Source: Candidatus Gastranaerophilales bacterium
GTDB lineage: Bacteria; Cyanobacteriota; Vampirovibrionia; Gastranaerophilales; Gastranaerophilaceae
Direction: 5' to 3'
Assembly (NCBI GenBank): GCA_910587375.1
Contig: CAJULR010000036.1
Coordinates: 124,001-188,000, forward strand
Length of the DNA: 64,000 bases
Under the pieces are notes generated by a model. It made no database searches. It was not told where the DNA came from and was given only the letters and a program-made list of their open reading frames with translations. Position numbers and translations under genes: made by a program. Shown here piece by piece: positions 27,873-38,384 of this stretch (the first letter of the stretch is position 1; each line of letters starts with the position of its first letter).

Positions 27873-28667
27873 CTAAACTGTTTTTGACAAGGTGATACAA
27901 AAAACATTATTTATATTATTTTCTTTTAAAACTTTTATTATTTCATTTATTGTTGCCCCTGTAGTATAGATATCATCAATAATTAAAAAGGTTTTATCTT
28001 TATATTTATTAGACTCTTTTAAATTCATGCTAAAGGCCCCGGAAACGTTTTTAATTCTTTGTTTTGGCCCAAGTTTATATTGGGGCGTTGTATTTTTTGT
28101 TTTTAAAATAAGGTTTTTTGAATATGGTGCCCCTAAAAGGGTTGAAAACTCTTTTACAATCTCTAAAACGTTATTATATCCTCTTTGTCCGATGTTATTC
28201 TTGCTGGTTGGAACCGGCACTAATACTATGTTTTCAGGTTTTAATAAGGGTGCTTTGCACTCTTTTTTATAGGCTTCAATTTTTCTGTAATATTTAAATA
28301 AAATTTCCGCTAAAACCTTTGCCACATCTTTTTTATGGTTAAATTTTAATTTGTGAATTAACTGCCGCATTGTGCCTTCATAAATTGAGGCCGAATAAAT
28401 TTCAACACCGTTACACACCCCTTGTGGAAAACCTGAAAAAATTTGCACAGTTTTTAAACAGTTTTTGCACAGGATATTACTATGTTTTGAACAGGCATTA
28501 TTTTTTAGGGTATAAACCCCCTTGTTTTCAAGCGTGCAGCCGCAAATAATACAATTTTCCTTGTAAATTAAAGAAAAAATGCCCGAAACAAAAGCCTTTA
28601 ATGGCGCCAAAATATAAAAGAAAAGCCTTTCTTTAAAAATTGAAAGGCTTTTGTAGAAATTTATCAT
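27873..28667 (-). CDS. comF: ComF family protein (phosphoribosyltransferase-like)
   Basis: A four-cysteine zinc-binding N-terminal part (CIICGCTLEN ... CKNCL) precedes a PRTase-fold domain with VLVPVPTSKNNIGQRGYN and the PRPP-binding loop FLIIDDIYTTGAT. This is the ComF/GntX arrangement. In competent bacteria ComF takes part in handling imported single-stranded DNA; in others the role is unknown. 264 residues. A TATAGT hexamer lies right next to the ATG. It may be transcribed with dnaN. Confidence 0.9.
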   Translation of the reverse strand: MINFYKSLSIFKERLFFYILAPLKAFVSGIFSLIYKENCIICGCTLENKGVYTLKNNACSKHSNILCKNCLKTVQIFSGFPQGVCNGVEIYSASIYEGTMRQLIHKLKFNHKKDVAKVLAEILFKYYRKIEAYKKECKAPLLKPENIVLVPVPTSKNNIGQRGYNNVLEIVKEFSTLLGAPYSKNLILKTKNTTPQYKLGPKQRIKNVSGAFSMNLKESNKYKDKTFLIIDDIYTTGATINEIIKVLKENNINNVFCITLSKTV

Positions 28668-28745
28668 ATCACTATACTTTTTAAGACAACAATTTCAACT
28701 TAAACCAAACATAAAACAGTTTTAAAATTTGGCAAAATAATTTAT

Positions 28746-29516
28746 CTATTTGCCGACAATTCCTGTTAAGGGCGAAGAAGCGCTTGCATATTGTTTTACA
28801 GGAATTCTTCCTGCTTCATATGCCGCACGGCCTGCCATAACCCCGTATTTAAAGGCTTCTGCCATTTTAACAGGGTCATCTGCCTTTGCAATTGCTGTGT
28901 TTATAAGGCAAAAATCAGCACCTTTTTCCATAACAAGGGAAGCGTCTGAAGGAACGCCGATTCCTGCGTCCACAACAACAGGAATGTTTGCCTGTTCAAT
29001 AATAATCTTGATATTTTCCATAGTTACAACTCCCTGGCCTGAACCAATAGGGGAAGCCAAAGGCATAACTGTGGCACAGCCAATTTCTTCCAACCTTTTT
29101 GCTAAAATCGGGTCAGCGTTAATATAAGGAAGCACTGTAAAGCCTTCATCCACCAATATTTTTGCGGCTTCTAAGGTTGCAATCGGGTCAGGAAGCAAAA
29201 ATTTCGGGTCGGGTATAACTTCAAGTTTTATCCAGTTGTTAATTCCCATTGCGCGCGAAAGCCTTGCAACACGGATGGCTTCTTCTGCCGTTGCACACCC
29301 TGCCGTGTTTGGAAGGAGCCAATATTTGTTTAAATCAATATTATCCATCAGCCCGACATGCCCCTGGAATTTTTCATCCACCCTTCTTATTGCAACGGTT
29401 ACAATCTCTGCTCCGCTTGCAGCGTGAGCCTTTTTCATTGTTTCAAAATCGTCAAATTTTCCTGTCCCAACCATCAGACGGGAAGAAAATTCCTTATCCC
29501 CAATTTTAATTGTCAT
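28746..29516 (-). CDS. thiG: Thiazole synthase
   Basis: Forms the thiazole phosphate ring of thiamine from deoxyxylulose phosphate, dehydroglycine and ThiS-thiocarboxylate. Hallmarks are RLMVGTGKF, SGAEIVTVAIRRVD, LLPNTAGCATAEEAIRVARL, NWIKLEV (Schiff-base lysine) and VVDAGIGVPSDA. 256 residues. ThiS, ThiF and ThiH are not nearby. A good AAGGAGAAAG site precedes the ATG. It is divergent from queA with only 32 nt between the start codons. Confidence 0.95.
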   Translation of the reverse strand: MTIKIGDKEFSSRLMVGTGKFDDFETMKKAHAASGAEIVTVAIRRVDEKFQGHVGLMDNIDLNKYWLLPNTAGCATAEEAIRVARLSRAMGINNWIKLEVIPDPKFLLPDPIATLEAAKILVDEGFTVLPYINADPILAKRLEEIGCATVMPLASPIGSGQGVVTMENIKIIIEQANIPVVVDAGIGVPSDASLVMEKGADFCLINTAIAKADDPVKMAEAFKYGVMAGRAAYEAGRIPVKQYASASSPLTGIVGK

Positions 29517-29548
29517 AACTCTTTCTCCTTTTGATATATAATAATTTT

Positions 29549-30682
<1,134 letters not shown>

Positions 30683-30723
30683 ACAAACCCTGCAAATTCC
30701 CCAAGTAATGGATACATTAAGGG

Positions 30724-31443
30724 CTAATAATATGAAGGTTCCGGCTGTCTTGCTCTGTTTTCTTGAACAGGCACTGTGTTTTCTGCTCCTGGTTCATTGT
30801 TTCTTGCCTCTGAAACGCCTTCAAGTGCTCTTTTTGCAGCAGCTTCTACAGAAGATTCCGCAGGCTCCTGTTCTCTTTTTTCTTCTGTCACAGGTGCAGC
30901 TTGGTTTTCTGTGCTTGGAGAAAGTGCTCCATTTTCTTGTTGCACGTTTTGGCCTCCTGTTTCCTTTTCCATCGGGTTTTTAAAGATAATATCTATATCT
31001 TCGTTTGAAACAGCCATAGAGGTGTTCATTATAATTCCTTTGTACATATTTAATTCGTTTTCATCAAATGCTTTTTTGAGTCCTGAAAACATCATAGGAA
31101 AGCTTGTTCCGTAATAATCAGGGTCTGTGTCCCTTTTTGGATAGAAAAGGTCAGCAATTTTATTAAATCTTTCGTCATATCCTTTTATATAGGTTTTTAT
31201 GGCTTCTTTATCCAGTCCTTCAAATTCTGAAGTTATAATTCTTGAAACAACAATTTCATAATATTTATGATATTCTTCAGTTGTCATTGATTGTTCAATG
31301 TTTATTTCCTGTTGGGTTTCAACTTTTTCTGATTCTTTAACATCCAATATTCTTTTTTCAAGCAACATCCCCGTGCCAAGGAGACCGAAAGAATATGCGA
31401 AAAACAGAAGGGTAAGGCATAAGGCCTTCATTAAATTTCCCAT
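30724..31443 (-). CDS. Membrane-anchored or exported protein with acidic Pro/Glu-rich tail, unknown function
   Basis: The open frame extends to 31491, but GGAGG (rc of 31454-31458) is spaced for the ATG at 31443, which gives the start MGNLMKALCLTLLFFAYSFGLLG, a signal-anchor or signal peptide. A helical middle region (about residues 40-140) is followed by a low-complexity Glu/Pro/Ala/Asn tail. No family recognised. It converges on queA and diverges from the gene at 31592. Confidence 0.65.
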   Translation of the reverse strand: MGNLMKALCLTLLFFAYSFGLLGTGMLLEKRILDVKESEKVETQQEINIEQSMTTEEYHKYYEIVVSRIITSEFEGLDKEAIKTYIKGYDERFNKIADLFYPKRDTDPDYYGTSFPMMFSGLKKAFDENELNMYKGIIMNTSMAVSNEDIDIIFKNPMEKETGGQNVQQENGALSPSTENQAAPVTEEKREQEPAESSVEAAAKRALEGVSEARNNEPGAENTVPVQENRARQPEPSYY

Positions 31444-31591
31444 TTTTGTGGTTCCTCCATAAACCTTTTTGTTGTTAAATTTTACCCCCATTTTACACAG
31501 GAAAATGTGACATTAAAAGCAAAAACAAAATAAACCATACAAAAGGCGGAGGTAGAAAAAGAGTTTTCTTATTTTAAAAAAGAATTAAAAT

Positions 31592-32113
31592 ATGAGTATG
31601 AAAAAAATACTGATTGTAATATTTTTAATATTTCTATTCAATGTCCAAACCTCCAAACTTCAAACAAACGCCGAGGTTTTAAGGGGCGGTGCCTCCTATG
31701 ATGAAATCCCAAAAGGCTTTTTTGGAGTGTGGCATGTGACATCAAAAATGGAAAGTTCAAATAATCCGTCAATTTTTAATAAATTAAGTGTGGATATTTG
31801 GAACCTTTCAGGATACGGAAACGTCTTAATTTTAGAAAACCAAATGACAGGTGCAAAATCTTCAATTCAGGTAGAGCCTCAAAAAAGCTATGATGGAAAA
31901 AGCCTGAAATTTACAAGAGTTAAAGAGGAAATACAAGGCAAAATAAAGACGGTGCAAAAAGAAACACCTGAATTTGTGCTTGATAAAAACATATTTAGAG
32001 GGTTTGACACCTATATTATTGAAAAATATGAAGATAACAAACTAATTTCAAAGGATGTAGTAAAATATAAAGTAATAGGACAAAAAATATCAGGAGAGAG
32101 TAAATTTGAGTAA
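31592..32113 (+). CDS. Exported protein of unknown function
   Basis: A signal peptide (KKILIVIFLIFLFNVQTSKLQTNA) precedes about 145 residues predicted to be mainly beta-strand (FFGVWHVTSKMESS, SGYGNVLILENQMTG, KSLKFTRVKEEIQG). It has no cysteines. No good ribosome site precedes the ATG. The stop codon overlaps the start of trxB, so the two genes form one transcript. No family recognised. Confidence 0.65.
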   Translation: MSMKKILIVIFLIFLFNVQTSKLQTNAEVLRGGASYDEIPKGFFGVWHVTSKMESSNNPSIFNKLSVDIWNLSGYGNVLILENQMTGAKSSIQVEPQKSYDGKSLKFTRVKEEIQGKIKTVQKETPEFVLDKNIFRGFDTYIIEKYEDNKLISKDVVKYKVIGQKISGESKFE

Positions 32114-33077
32114 CAAAGAATTTGGGAATGGGGAGAAAATCTACGATTTATTAGTGCTTGGCGGCGGCCCTGCTGGGATGAATGCGGCACTTTATGCAAA
32201 AAGAGGGGATATTGATGTTGCAATTATTGATACATCAACCCTTGGCGGCCAGCCTGTAAACTATTTAGAGATTGAAAACTATCTTGGTTTTGCTTCAATT
32301 GAAGGCTGGGAGTTGGCAGAAAAATTTGAACATCATATTGATAAATTCAATATTCCAAAATTTATGATGGAAGAAATTCAAGAAATAGACCTAGTTTCAG
32401 ACATTAAAACAATTAAAACCCTAAAAGGGGAATATAAAGCCAGAACGGTGATTGTTGCAACCGGCGCAAGTGCTGCAAAACTTGGAATTAAAGGAGAACT
32501 TGAGCACATAGGAAAAGGCGTAAGTTATTGTGCCGTGTGTGACGGGGCGTTTTATAAGGATAAAACCGTTGCCGTTGTTGGCGGCGGGAATGCTGCGGTT
32601 GAAGAAGCGTGCTATCTTACAAAGTTTGCAAAAAAAGTTTACATAATCCACAGAAGAGATGAACTCCGCGCAGACAAAATCGTTCAGGAGCGTGCCTTCA
32701 AAAACGAAAAAATTGAATTTGTGTTTGACACTATACCATTAGAGATTAATTCAAACAGTGAAGGCTGTGTGGGCACAATCAAGGTTCAAAATGTTAAAAC
32801 AAAAGAAATTAAAGACATATGCACGGAGGGTGTTTTCCCGTATATCGGCTTTACACCAAACGTTCAAGGGTTTTCAGGCCAAATGATTCAGGATGAAAAA
32901 GGCTTTATCAAGGTTGATGAAACCATGAGAACAAGCACGATGGGTGTGTTTGCGGTTGGTGATGTTCGTGTAACCCCATTAAGACAGGTAATTACAGCTG
33001 TTGCAGATGGCGCAATTGCGGGAGTGTCTGCCGTTAAATACGTTGAAGAGCTGAAAACCGCTGCTGTTGGTGCATAA
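32106..33077 (+). CDS. trxB: Thioredoxin reductase
   Basis: NADPH-dependent flavoprotein that reduces thioredoxin. The FAD-binding LVLGGGPAGMNAALYA, the redox-active CAVCDG, the NADPH-binding AVVGGGNAAVEEACYL with HRRDELRA, and the closing GVFAVGDVRVTPLRQVITAVADGAIA are all present. The start is TTG, with GGAGAG upstream. It overlaps the previous gene by 8 nt. The family also contains ferredoxin-dependent forms; the HRRDxxRA motif argues for NADPH. Confidence 0.94.
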   Translation: MSNKEFGNGEKIYDLLVLGGGPAGMNAALYAKRGDIDVAIIDTSTLGGQPVNYLEIENYLGFASIEGWELAEKFEHHIDKFNIPKFMMEEIQEIDLVSDIKTIKTLKGEYKARTVIVATGASAAKLGIKGELEHIGKGVSYCAVCDGAFYKDKTVAVVGGGNAAVEEACYLTKFAKKVYIIHRRDELRADKIVQERAFKNEKIEFVFDTIPLEINSNSEGCVGTIKVQNVKTKEIKDICTEGVFPYIGFTPNVQGFSGQMIQDEKGFIKVDETMRTSTMGVFAVGDVRVTPLRQVITAVADGAIAGVSAVKYVEELKTAAVGA

Positions 33078-33134
33078 TACAGTTTTTAACAGAGAATTTA
33101 AAGGAATTTTTAAGAATTTTTCGGAGGAATTTTA

Positions 33135-34121
33135 ATGAAAGCATTAGTGTATGATAACGCACAAGGGGAAGGAAAAGACGGTCTTAGGCTTATTGAAAAT
33201 TATGAAGACCCAACCCTTAAACCCGGCGAAGCCCTTATAAAAGCAACCCTTATGGGAATTTGTAACACAGATGAAGAGATTACAAAAGGCTATATGGGCT
33301 ATAAAGGTGTTTTGGGACACGAATTTACCGGCGTTGTCGCTGATGTTTTTAATGACGCAGATAAATCCTGGATAGGAAAAAGGGTTGTAGGTGAAATTAA
33401 CGCAGGGTGTAAAAAATGTGCCTGGTGTGCAAGCGGCTTAGAGCGGCATTGTCCAAACCGCGGAACCCTTGGTATTTGGCAAAAAGAAGGGTGTTTTAGT
33501 GAATATTTTACCCTTCCTGTTTCAAATTTGCTTGAAATTCCTAACAGTGTAAGCGATGAAGAAGCGGTTTTTGTGGAGCCATTGGCTGCGGCGTATGAAA
33601 TTATTGAGCAGGTTCACATTAAACCCACAGACAGAGTGGCGCTTTTAGGGGATGGGAAGCTTGGGCTTTCTATAGCGCTTGTTTTAGGGGCATTAAATAT
33701 TGATTTATACCACATCGGAAAACATGAAAACAAGCTTGAAATCTCAAAAAATGCGGGCAATAAAACAATGCTTTTGTCTGAAATTCACGGTTTAGAAGGG
33801 TTTTTTGACGTTGTAATTGAGGCAACAGGCTCTGTTGGCGGGTTTGAAACATCTTTAAGCCTTACAAAACCGCGCGGCACCCTTGTTTTAAAAAGCACAA
33901 TCGCCGCAAAAGAGGGGCTAAATCTTGCCTCTGTTGTAATAAATGAAATTACGGTTGTCGGCTCAAGGTGTGGTCAATTTTCGCCTGTAATTAGGCTTTT
34001 AGACAAAAAAGCGCTTGATGTAAAACCTTTAATTACAAAAATTCTGCCTTTTGAAAATGCTCTTGAAGGGTTTGAACTAAACCGCCAAAAAGACACACTA
34101 AAGGTGATTTTAAAGGCATAA
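33135..34121 (+). CDS. Zinc-dependent medium-chain alcohol dehydrogenase
   Basis: A 328-residue MDR-family oxidoreductase. Catalytic zinc ligands are in GICNTDEE and GHEFTG, and structural zinc ligands in CKKCAWCASGLERHC. The Rossmann motif is LLGDGKLGLSIALVLGA. It resembles threonine/sorbitol dehydrogenase-type enzymes, with GSRCGQF near the end of the coenzyme domain. The real substrate is unknown. GGAGG precedes the ATG. It lies 57 nt after trxB. Confidence 0.88.
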   Translation: MKALVYDNAQGEGKDGLRLIENYEDPTLKPGEALIKATLMGICNTDEEITKGYMGYKGVLGHEFTGVVADVFNDADKSWIGKRVVGEINAGCKKCAWCASGLERHCPNRGTLGIWQKEGCFSEYFTLPVSNLLEIPNSVSDEEAVFVEPLAAAYEIIEQVHIKPTDRVALLGDGKLGLSIALVLGALNIDLYHIGKHENKLEISKNAGNKTMLLSEIHGLEGFFDVVIEATGSVGGFETSLSLTKPRGTLVLKSTIAAKEGLNLASVVINEITVVGSRCGQFSPVIRLLDKKALDVKPLITKILPFENALEGFELNRQKDTLKVILKA

Positions 34122-34150
34122 TATTATTTTTACCAAATTTTATATTTTAG

Positions 34151-34193
34151 AGGGGATAAGCCAAATTTAATTGTAAAATGAGGCTTATCCCCT
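34151..34193. repeat. 12-bp perfect inverted repeat downstream of the alcohol dehydrogenase
   Basis: Arms AGGGGATAAGCC (34151-34162) and GGCTTATCCCCT (34182-34193) with a 19-nt loop. It lies 29 bp after the alcohol dehydrogenase stop codon. There is no T-run on either side, so it may be a 3'-end stabilising hairpin rather than a classic intrinsic terminator. Confidence 0.55.
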
Positions 34194-34202
34194 AAAATTC
34201 CA

Positions 34203-34284
34203 TAAAAAAAAGGAACCGATCACCTCAGTTCCACTGTATTGCCATCACCAGTTAGATATAAATTGCATAAATTGTGTTTTGTAT
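34203..34284 (-). ncRNA. Candidate small RNA, antisense side of the feoAB upstream region
   Basis: On the minus strand a strong intrinsic terminator ends here: stem GGAACTGA/TCGGTTCC (34232-34225 and 34219-34212, one G-T pair), 5-nt loop, then eight T. There is no gene on that strand between the terminator and the feoAB coding region. A promoter-like pair fits: TTACTA (34319-34314) and TAGTAT (34296-34291) separated by exactly 17 nt, predicting a start near 34284 and an RNA of about 80 nt. No reading frame of note. Function unknown. Confidence 0.45.
34204..34232 (-). terminator. Intrinsic terminator of the candidate small RNA
   Basis: An 8-bp stem with a 5-nt loop (TCACC in plus-strand view) is followed by eight consecutive T on the minus strand. 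It is one of the best-formed intrinsic terminators in the window, and it points away from feoAB. Confidence 0.75.
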
Positions 34285-34367
34285 AGTCTTATACTAGATT
34301 ATTTTTCGGCTTTTAGTAATTAGCATAAAGTTAGAAATTTGTAATACTAAAGTATAAATTTTGATGA

Positions 34368-34373
34368 TATAAT
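34368..34373 (+). promoter_or_regulatory. -10 element of feoAB
   Basis: A consensus TATAAT lies 30 nt before the feoAB start codon. The matching -35 (TACTAA at 17 nt) is weak. I saw no convincing Fur-box palindrome, although iron control would be expected. Confidence 0.5.
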
Positions 34374-34403
34374 TCAGTTGGAAACACCTTTGGAAAAGTC
34401 GAA

Positions 34404-36776
34404 ATGTCTGTTGAAACCACGCAAAAAACCATAACACTGGATAAACTTGAAGTAAAAAAAAGTGCAATTGTATCTTCCGTTGATTGCGACGATGAAGCTT
34501 TAAGGTCGCATATTCTTGATATGGGCCTGACTCCGGGGGTCAAGGTTCATTTAATTAAAACCGCACCAATGGGAGATCCGCTTGAAATAAGGCTTCGCGG
34601 GTATGAACTCACTTTAAGAAAAGCGGACGCCGCAAAAATCACCGTAAAAGATATAAATACAGACACGGCGCAAATAAGGAAAAATGTTGAATTTACATCA
34701 ATTGCACACTCTAAAATTGGTGAATCTGAAAGTTATGAGTATAAAAAAAGTGCTAAAAAGCCAAAAGACAAAATAACCTTAGCCCTTGCAGGGAATCAAA
34801 ACTGCGGTAAAACAACACTTTTTAACCAACTAACAGGTTCAAACCAGCGTGTTGGGAACTTTCCGGGGGTTACGGTTGATAAAACCGACGGAACACTTAA
34901 AAAATATAAAGAAATTACAATTACGGATTTGCCCGGAATTTACTCGCTTTCACCCTATTCAAACGAAGAAATCGTTACAAGAAATTTTATTCTGAAAGAT
35001 AAGCCTGACGGCATTATTAACATCATTGACGCCACAAACATTGAAAGAAACCTGTTTTTGACCATGCAATTAATCGAACTCAACGTTCCTATGGTCATTG
35101 CGCTGAATATGATGGATGAATTTACAAAGGCAGGCGGCAGTATAGACATTAATGGCCTTGAAAACCAGCTTGGAATTCCGGTTATACCGATTTCAGCCCT
35201 GAAAAACGAGGGTATAGGCGAACTTGTGGAGCATGCCGTAAATGTTGCAAAATTTGAAGAATATCCGCACCGTTTGGATTTTTGTACCCCAAATGACGGA
35301 AAAGAAGGCGCTGTGCACCGTTGCCTCCATTCAATTTTGCATATTGTTGAAGACCACGCTAAATCAGCCGATATTCCCCTCCGTTTTGCCGCTTCGAAGC
35401 TTGTGGAAAAGGATTCGCTCATAATTCAGGCTCTAAACCTTGATAATAATGATATGGAGTCCTGCAATCAAATTATAAAGCAGATGGAGGAGGATGTTTG
35501 CCTGGATAACCGCGCTGCAATGTGCGATATGCGGTTTAATTTTATTGAAAATTTGTGCTCCAAATTTGTTTCAAAGCCGGATGAAACCCCTGAATATAAG
35601 ATGTCCAGGTCAATTGACAGAATTTTAACCGGTAAATACACAGCCCTTGCTTCATTTTTCCTGATTTTGGGGTTTATTTTCTATATAACTTTTGGCCATG
35701 TTGGAATTTTTCTTTCAGATTGCATGGAAACCCTTGTGGGAACTGTAACAGGCTGGATTGACACAGGTCTTTCCCTTTGGGGAGTAAATGAAATCGTCCA
35801 TTCTTTAATTATAGACGGTGTTTGCACAGGTGTAGGAAGTGTTTTAAGCTTTTTGCCCGTCATTGTGATTTTGTTTTTCTTTCTTTCAATTCTTGAAGAC
35901 ACAGGCTATATGGCACGTGTAGCGTTTTTTATGGATAAACTTTTAAGAAAAATTGGCCTTTCTGGAAGGAGCTTTGTGCCCATGCTGATTGGGTTTGGCT
36001 GCTCTGTGCCTGCAATTATGGCAACAAGAACGCTGCCCTCTGAAAGGGACAGAAAACTCACGATATTCTTGACTCCTTTTATGAGCTGTTCTGCAAAACT
36101 CCCTATTTACGCGCTTTTTGTGGGTGCGTTTTTTGCAAAAAACCAGCTTTTGGTGGTTTTAGGGCTCTATTTAATCGGAATTGTGGTTGGGATAATTTTT
36201 GCATATGTTGTGAAAATTTTCATCTCCAAAGAAGAGCCTGTACCCTTTGTTTTGGAGCTTCCAAACTACAGAATGCCCAGTTTTCAAAATGTTTGCAGGC
36301 TGATTTATTATAAGGCAAAAGGCTTTATAACAAAGGCTTTTACGATAATTTTCTTTGCCACAATTGTTGTTTGGTTTTTAGAACATTTTGATTACAGACT
36401 AAATATTGTGGAAGACCCTCAAAACAGCCTTCTTGCTTGGGTTGGGGCGTTTATTCTTCCTGTTTTTAAACCACTTGGAATTAATGACTGGAGAATTGCA
36501 ACCGCTTTTGTGACGGGCTTTATGGCCAAAGAAAGTGTCGTAAGTACGCTCACAGTGTTGCTTGGGGATGTTTCGAAGCTGCCTGATGTGTTTACAAAGC
36601 TTTCCGCGTTTGTATTTTTAGTGTTTTCACTGCTTTATACCCCCTGTGTTGCCGCTATAGCAACGGTTAGAAGGGAATTAAGCAAGCGATACGCCTTTCT
36701 TGTGGTGCTTTTGCAGTGCTCGATTGCCTGGGTTGTCGCATTTATAGTATATTCAGTCGGAAAAATGTTTGTATAG
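34404..36776 (+). CDS. feoB: Ferrous iron transporter, FeoA-FeoB fusion
   Basis: Imports Fe(II) across the inner membrane. Residues about 10-82 are a FeoA SH3-like domain (RSHILDMGLTPGVKVHLIK ... LRGYELTLRK). A linker (85-122) joins it to FeoB: a GTPase domain with G1 GNQNCGKT (130-137), the VGNFPGVTVDK switch and ITDLPGIYSL, then the membrane domain with Gate motifs (GRSFVPMLIGFGCSVPAIMATRT and PFMSCSAKLPIYALF). 790 residues. A separate feoA is not needed. Expression in low-oxygen, iron(II)-rich places is expected. Confidence 0.96.
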   Translation: MSVETTQKTITLDKLEVKKSAIVSSVDCDDEALRSHILDMGLTPGVKVHLIKTAPMGDPLEIRLRGYELTLRKADAAKITVKDINTDTAQIRKNVEFTSIAHSKIGESESYEYKKSAKKPKDKITLALAGNQNCGKTTLFNQLTGSNQRVGNFPGVTVDKTDGTLKKYKEITITDLPGIYSLSPYSNEEIVTRNFILKDKPDGIINIIDATNIERNLFLTMQLIELNVPMVIALNMMDEFTKAGGSIDINGLENQLGIPVIPISALKNEGIGELVEHAVNVAKFEEYPHRLDFCTPNDGKEGAVHRCLHSILHIVEDHAKSADIPLRFAASKLVEKDSLIIQALNLDNNDMESCNQIIKQMEEDVCLDNRAAMCDMRFNFIENLCSKFVSKPDETPEYKMSRSIDRILTGKYTALASFFLILGFIFYITFGHVGIFLSDCMETLVGTVTGWIDTGLSLWGVNEIVHSLIIDGVCTGVGSVLSFLPVIVILFFFLSILEDTGYMARVAFFMDKLLRKIGLSGRSFVPMLIGFGCSVPAIMATRTLPSERDRKLTIFLTPFMSCSAKLPIYALFVGAFFAKNQLLVVLGLYLIGIVVGIIFAYVVKIFISKEEPVPFVLELPNYRMPSFQNVCRLIYYKAKGFITKAFTIIFFATIVVWFLEHFDYRLNIVEDPQNSLLAWVGAFILPVFKPLGINDWRIATAFVTGFMAKESVVSTLTVLLGDVSKLPDVFTKLSAFVFLVFSLLYTPCVAAIATVRRELSKRYAFLVVLLQCSIAWVVAFIVYSVGKMFV

Positions 36777-36805
36777 CAAGGTTTTAAGCGGGTTTAGAGG
36801 ATTTT

Positions 36806-38197
36806 ATGGCAAAAACAAAAACAAAATGGGTATGTCAAAACTGCGGCTATGAAACTGTTTCATACCTTGGAAGGTGCCCGGATTGCGGCCAATTCTCAAC
36901 TTTTACGGAAGAAGTTACCCAAGCCAAGGTTGAAATAAAAACAAGCTCTCCCTCAAATGCCCTTGTGGCGGGCAATTTGGGGTATAGTAAAATTGATGAT
37001 ATAAAACTTGATGAAACAATCAGGGTAAAGACCGGAATTGAAGAGTTTGACAGGGTTTTAGGGGGTGGCTTTGTTGAAGGAAGTCTTGTTCTTTTGGCAG
37101 GCGACCCCGGCATAGGCAAGTCCACACTGGTTTTGCAGGCCGGGAAAAATATTTCAGATTCCGGGCATAAAATTTTATATATCTGCGCGGAAGAATCTCC
37201 AAGCCAGGTAAAGCTTAGAGCTGAAAGGCTTAACGCCAATTCAGAAAACCTCTATGTCACGGCACAAAACTGTTTAGAGGAAGTTTTGGCCCAAATTGAT
37301 GATCTTAAGCCTGATTTTTTAATAGTTGACAGTATTCAATCGGTCTTCAGTGCCCAAATAACAAGCTCTTCGGGCACAGTGTCCCAAATTAGGGAGTGTA
37401 CAAATTTGCTAATGCGTACCGCAAAGCTGAAAAAGCTTACCACTATTGTGATTGGACATGTTACAAAGGAGGGAAACATTGCAGGGCCTAAGGTTTTGGA
37501 ACATATGGTTGACTGCGTTGTAAATTTTGAAGGGGACAAGTTCAGACAGTATCGCATGCTAAGGAGCATAAAAAACCGTTTTGGGGCAACAAGTGAAGTG
37601 GGCGTTTTTTCAATGGACGACTGTGGTTTGACCGAAATTAAGAATCCTTCTGAATTGTTTTTATCTGAAATTGGGGAAGAAAATTGTCCGGGTTGTACAA
37701 TAATTGCTACCGTAGAAGGTACGCGCTGTCTGCTTTTAGAGGTCCAGGCCCTTGTTGGCAACACTCCATATCCAAGCCCCAGGCGGGTTGCACGGGGAAT
37801 TGAATATAACAGGCTCCTTCAAATTCTTGCGGTTTTGGAAAAACGTGTGGGCCTAAACCTAAGCAAACAGGACGTTTACACCAATGTCATAGGCGGGGTG
37901 GACATCATTGAGCCTGCCGCAGATTTAGGGATTGCTATGGCGGTTTTGGCGTGCACGAGGGATATTTGCTGTAAAAAAGATATGGTGATAATTGGGGAAA
38001 TTGGCTTGTCGGGCGAAATTCGACAGGTTGATAACCTTGAAAAACGCTTAAAAGAGGCACAAAAACTGGGTTTCAAGGAAGCTATAATACCGAAAATCAC
38101 CTCTGACATTGTATCTCAACGAGTTAAAAACCTGAAAATCAAGACTATACAAGTGTCTAGGGTGGTAGACGCGATTTCAAAATCTTTTGTGGGTTAA
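36806..38197 (+). CDS. radA: DNA repair protein RadA
   Basis: RecA-like ATPase that helps process recombination intermediates. Zinc-finger cysteines C10, C13, C24, C27 (CQNCGYETVSYLGRCPDCG), Walker A GDPGIGKST, the RadA-specific KNRFG motif and the C-terminal Lon-like domain (RLLQILAVLEKRVGLNL ... GGVDIIEPAADL) are all there. 463 residues, full length. AGAGGA precedes the ATG. It lies 29 nt after feoAB and converges on the ATPase gene at 38385. Confidence 0.96.
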   Translation: MAKTKTKWVCQNCGYETVSYLGRCPDCGQFSTFTEEVTQAKVEIKTSSPSNALVAGNLGYSKIDDIKLDETIRVKTGIEEFDRVLGGGFVEGSLVLLAGDPGIGKSTLVLQAGKNISDSGHKILYICAEESPSQVKLRAERLNANSENLYVTAQNCLEEVLAQIDDLKPDFLIVDSIQSVFSAQITSSSGTVSQIRECTNLLMRTAKLKKLTTIVIGHVTKEGNIAGPKVLEHMVDCVVNFEGDKFRQYRMLRSIKNRFGATSEVGVFSMDDCGLTEIKNPSELFLSEIGEENCPGCTIIATVEGTRCLLLEVQALVGNTPYPSPRRVARGIEYNRLLQILAVLEKRVGLNLSKQDVYTNVIGGVDIIEPAADLGIAMAVLACTRDICCKKDMVIIGEIGLSGEIRQVDNLEKRLKEAQKLGFKEAIIPKITSDIVSQRVKNLKIKTIQVSRVVDAISKSFVG

Positions 38198-38384
38198 AAC
38201 TCTTTTGCCTCTTCCTTTTTAGGCATATGAACCCATCTAAAACCCTTGTGTAGCGTGTGGTTTACAATATTTTACCCCGAAAAAAGGCATAAAACCTCAA
38301 TTTTACTTTTTATGAAACCTGAAAATTCTTTGGTAGAGCTAAATACACGAAATAAAACCGCTGTAAAACAGCATTTATAGGCTT

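Noticed and set aside
34212..34255. Similarity of the minus strand to the first part of 5S rRNA (CTGGTGATGGCAATA ... GTGGAAC)
   Set aside because: The match stops at the terminator, loops B and C and the closing 3' strand are missing, and no rRNA genes are near. Probably chance or a very short remnant.
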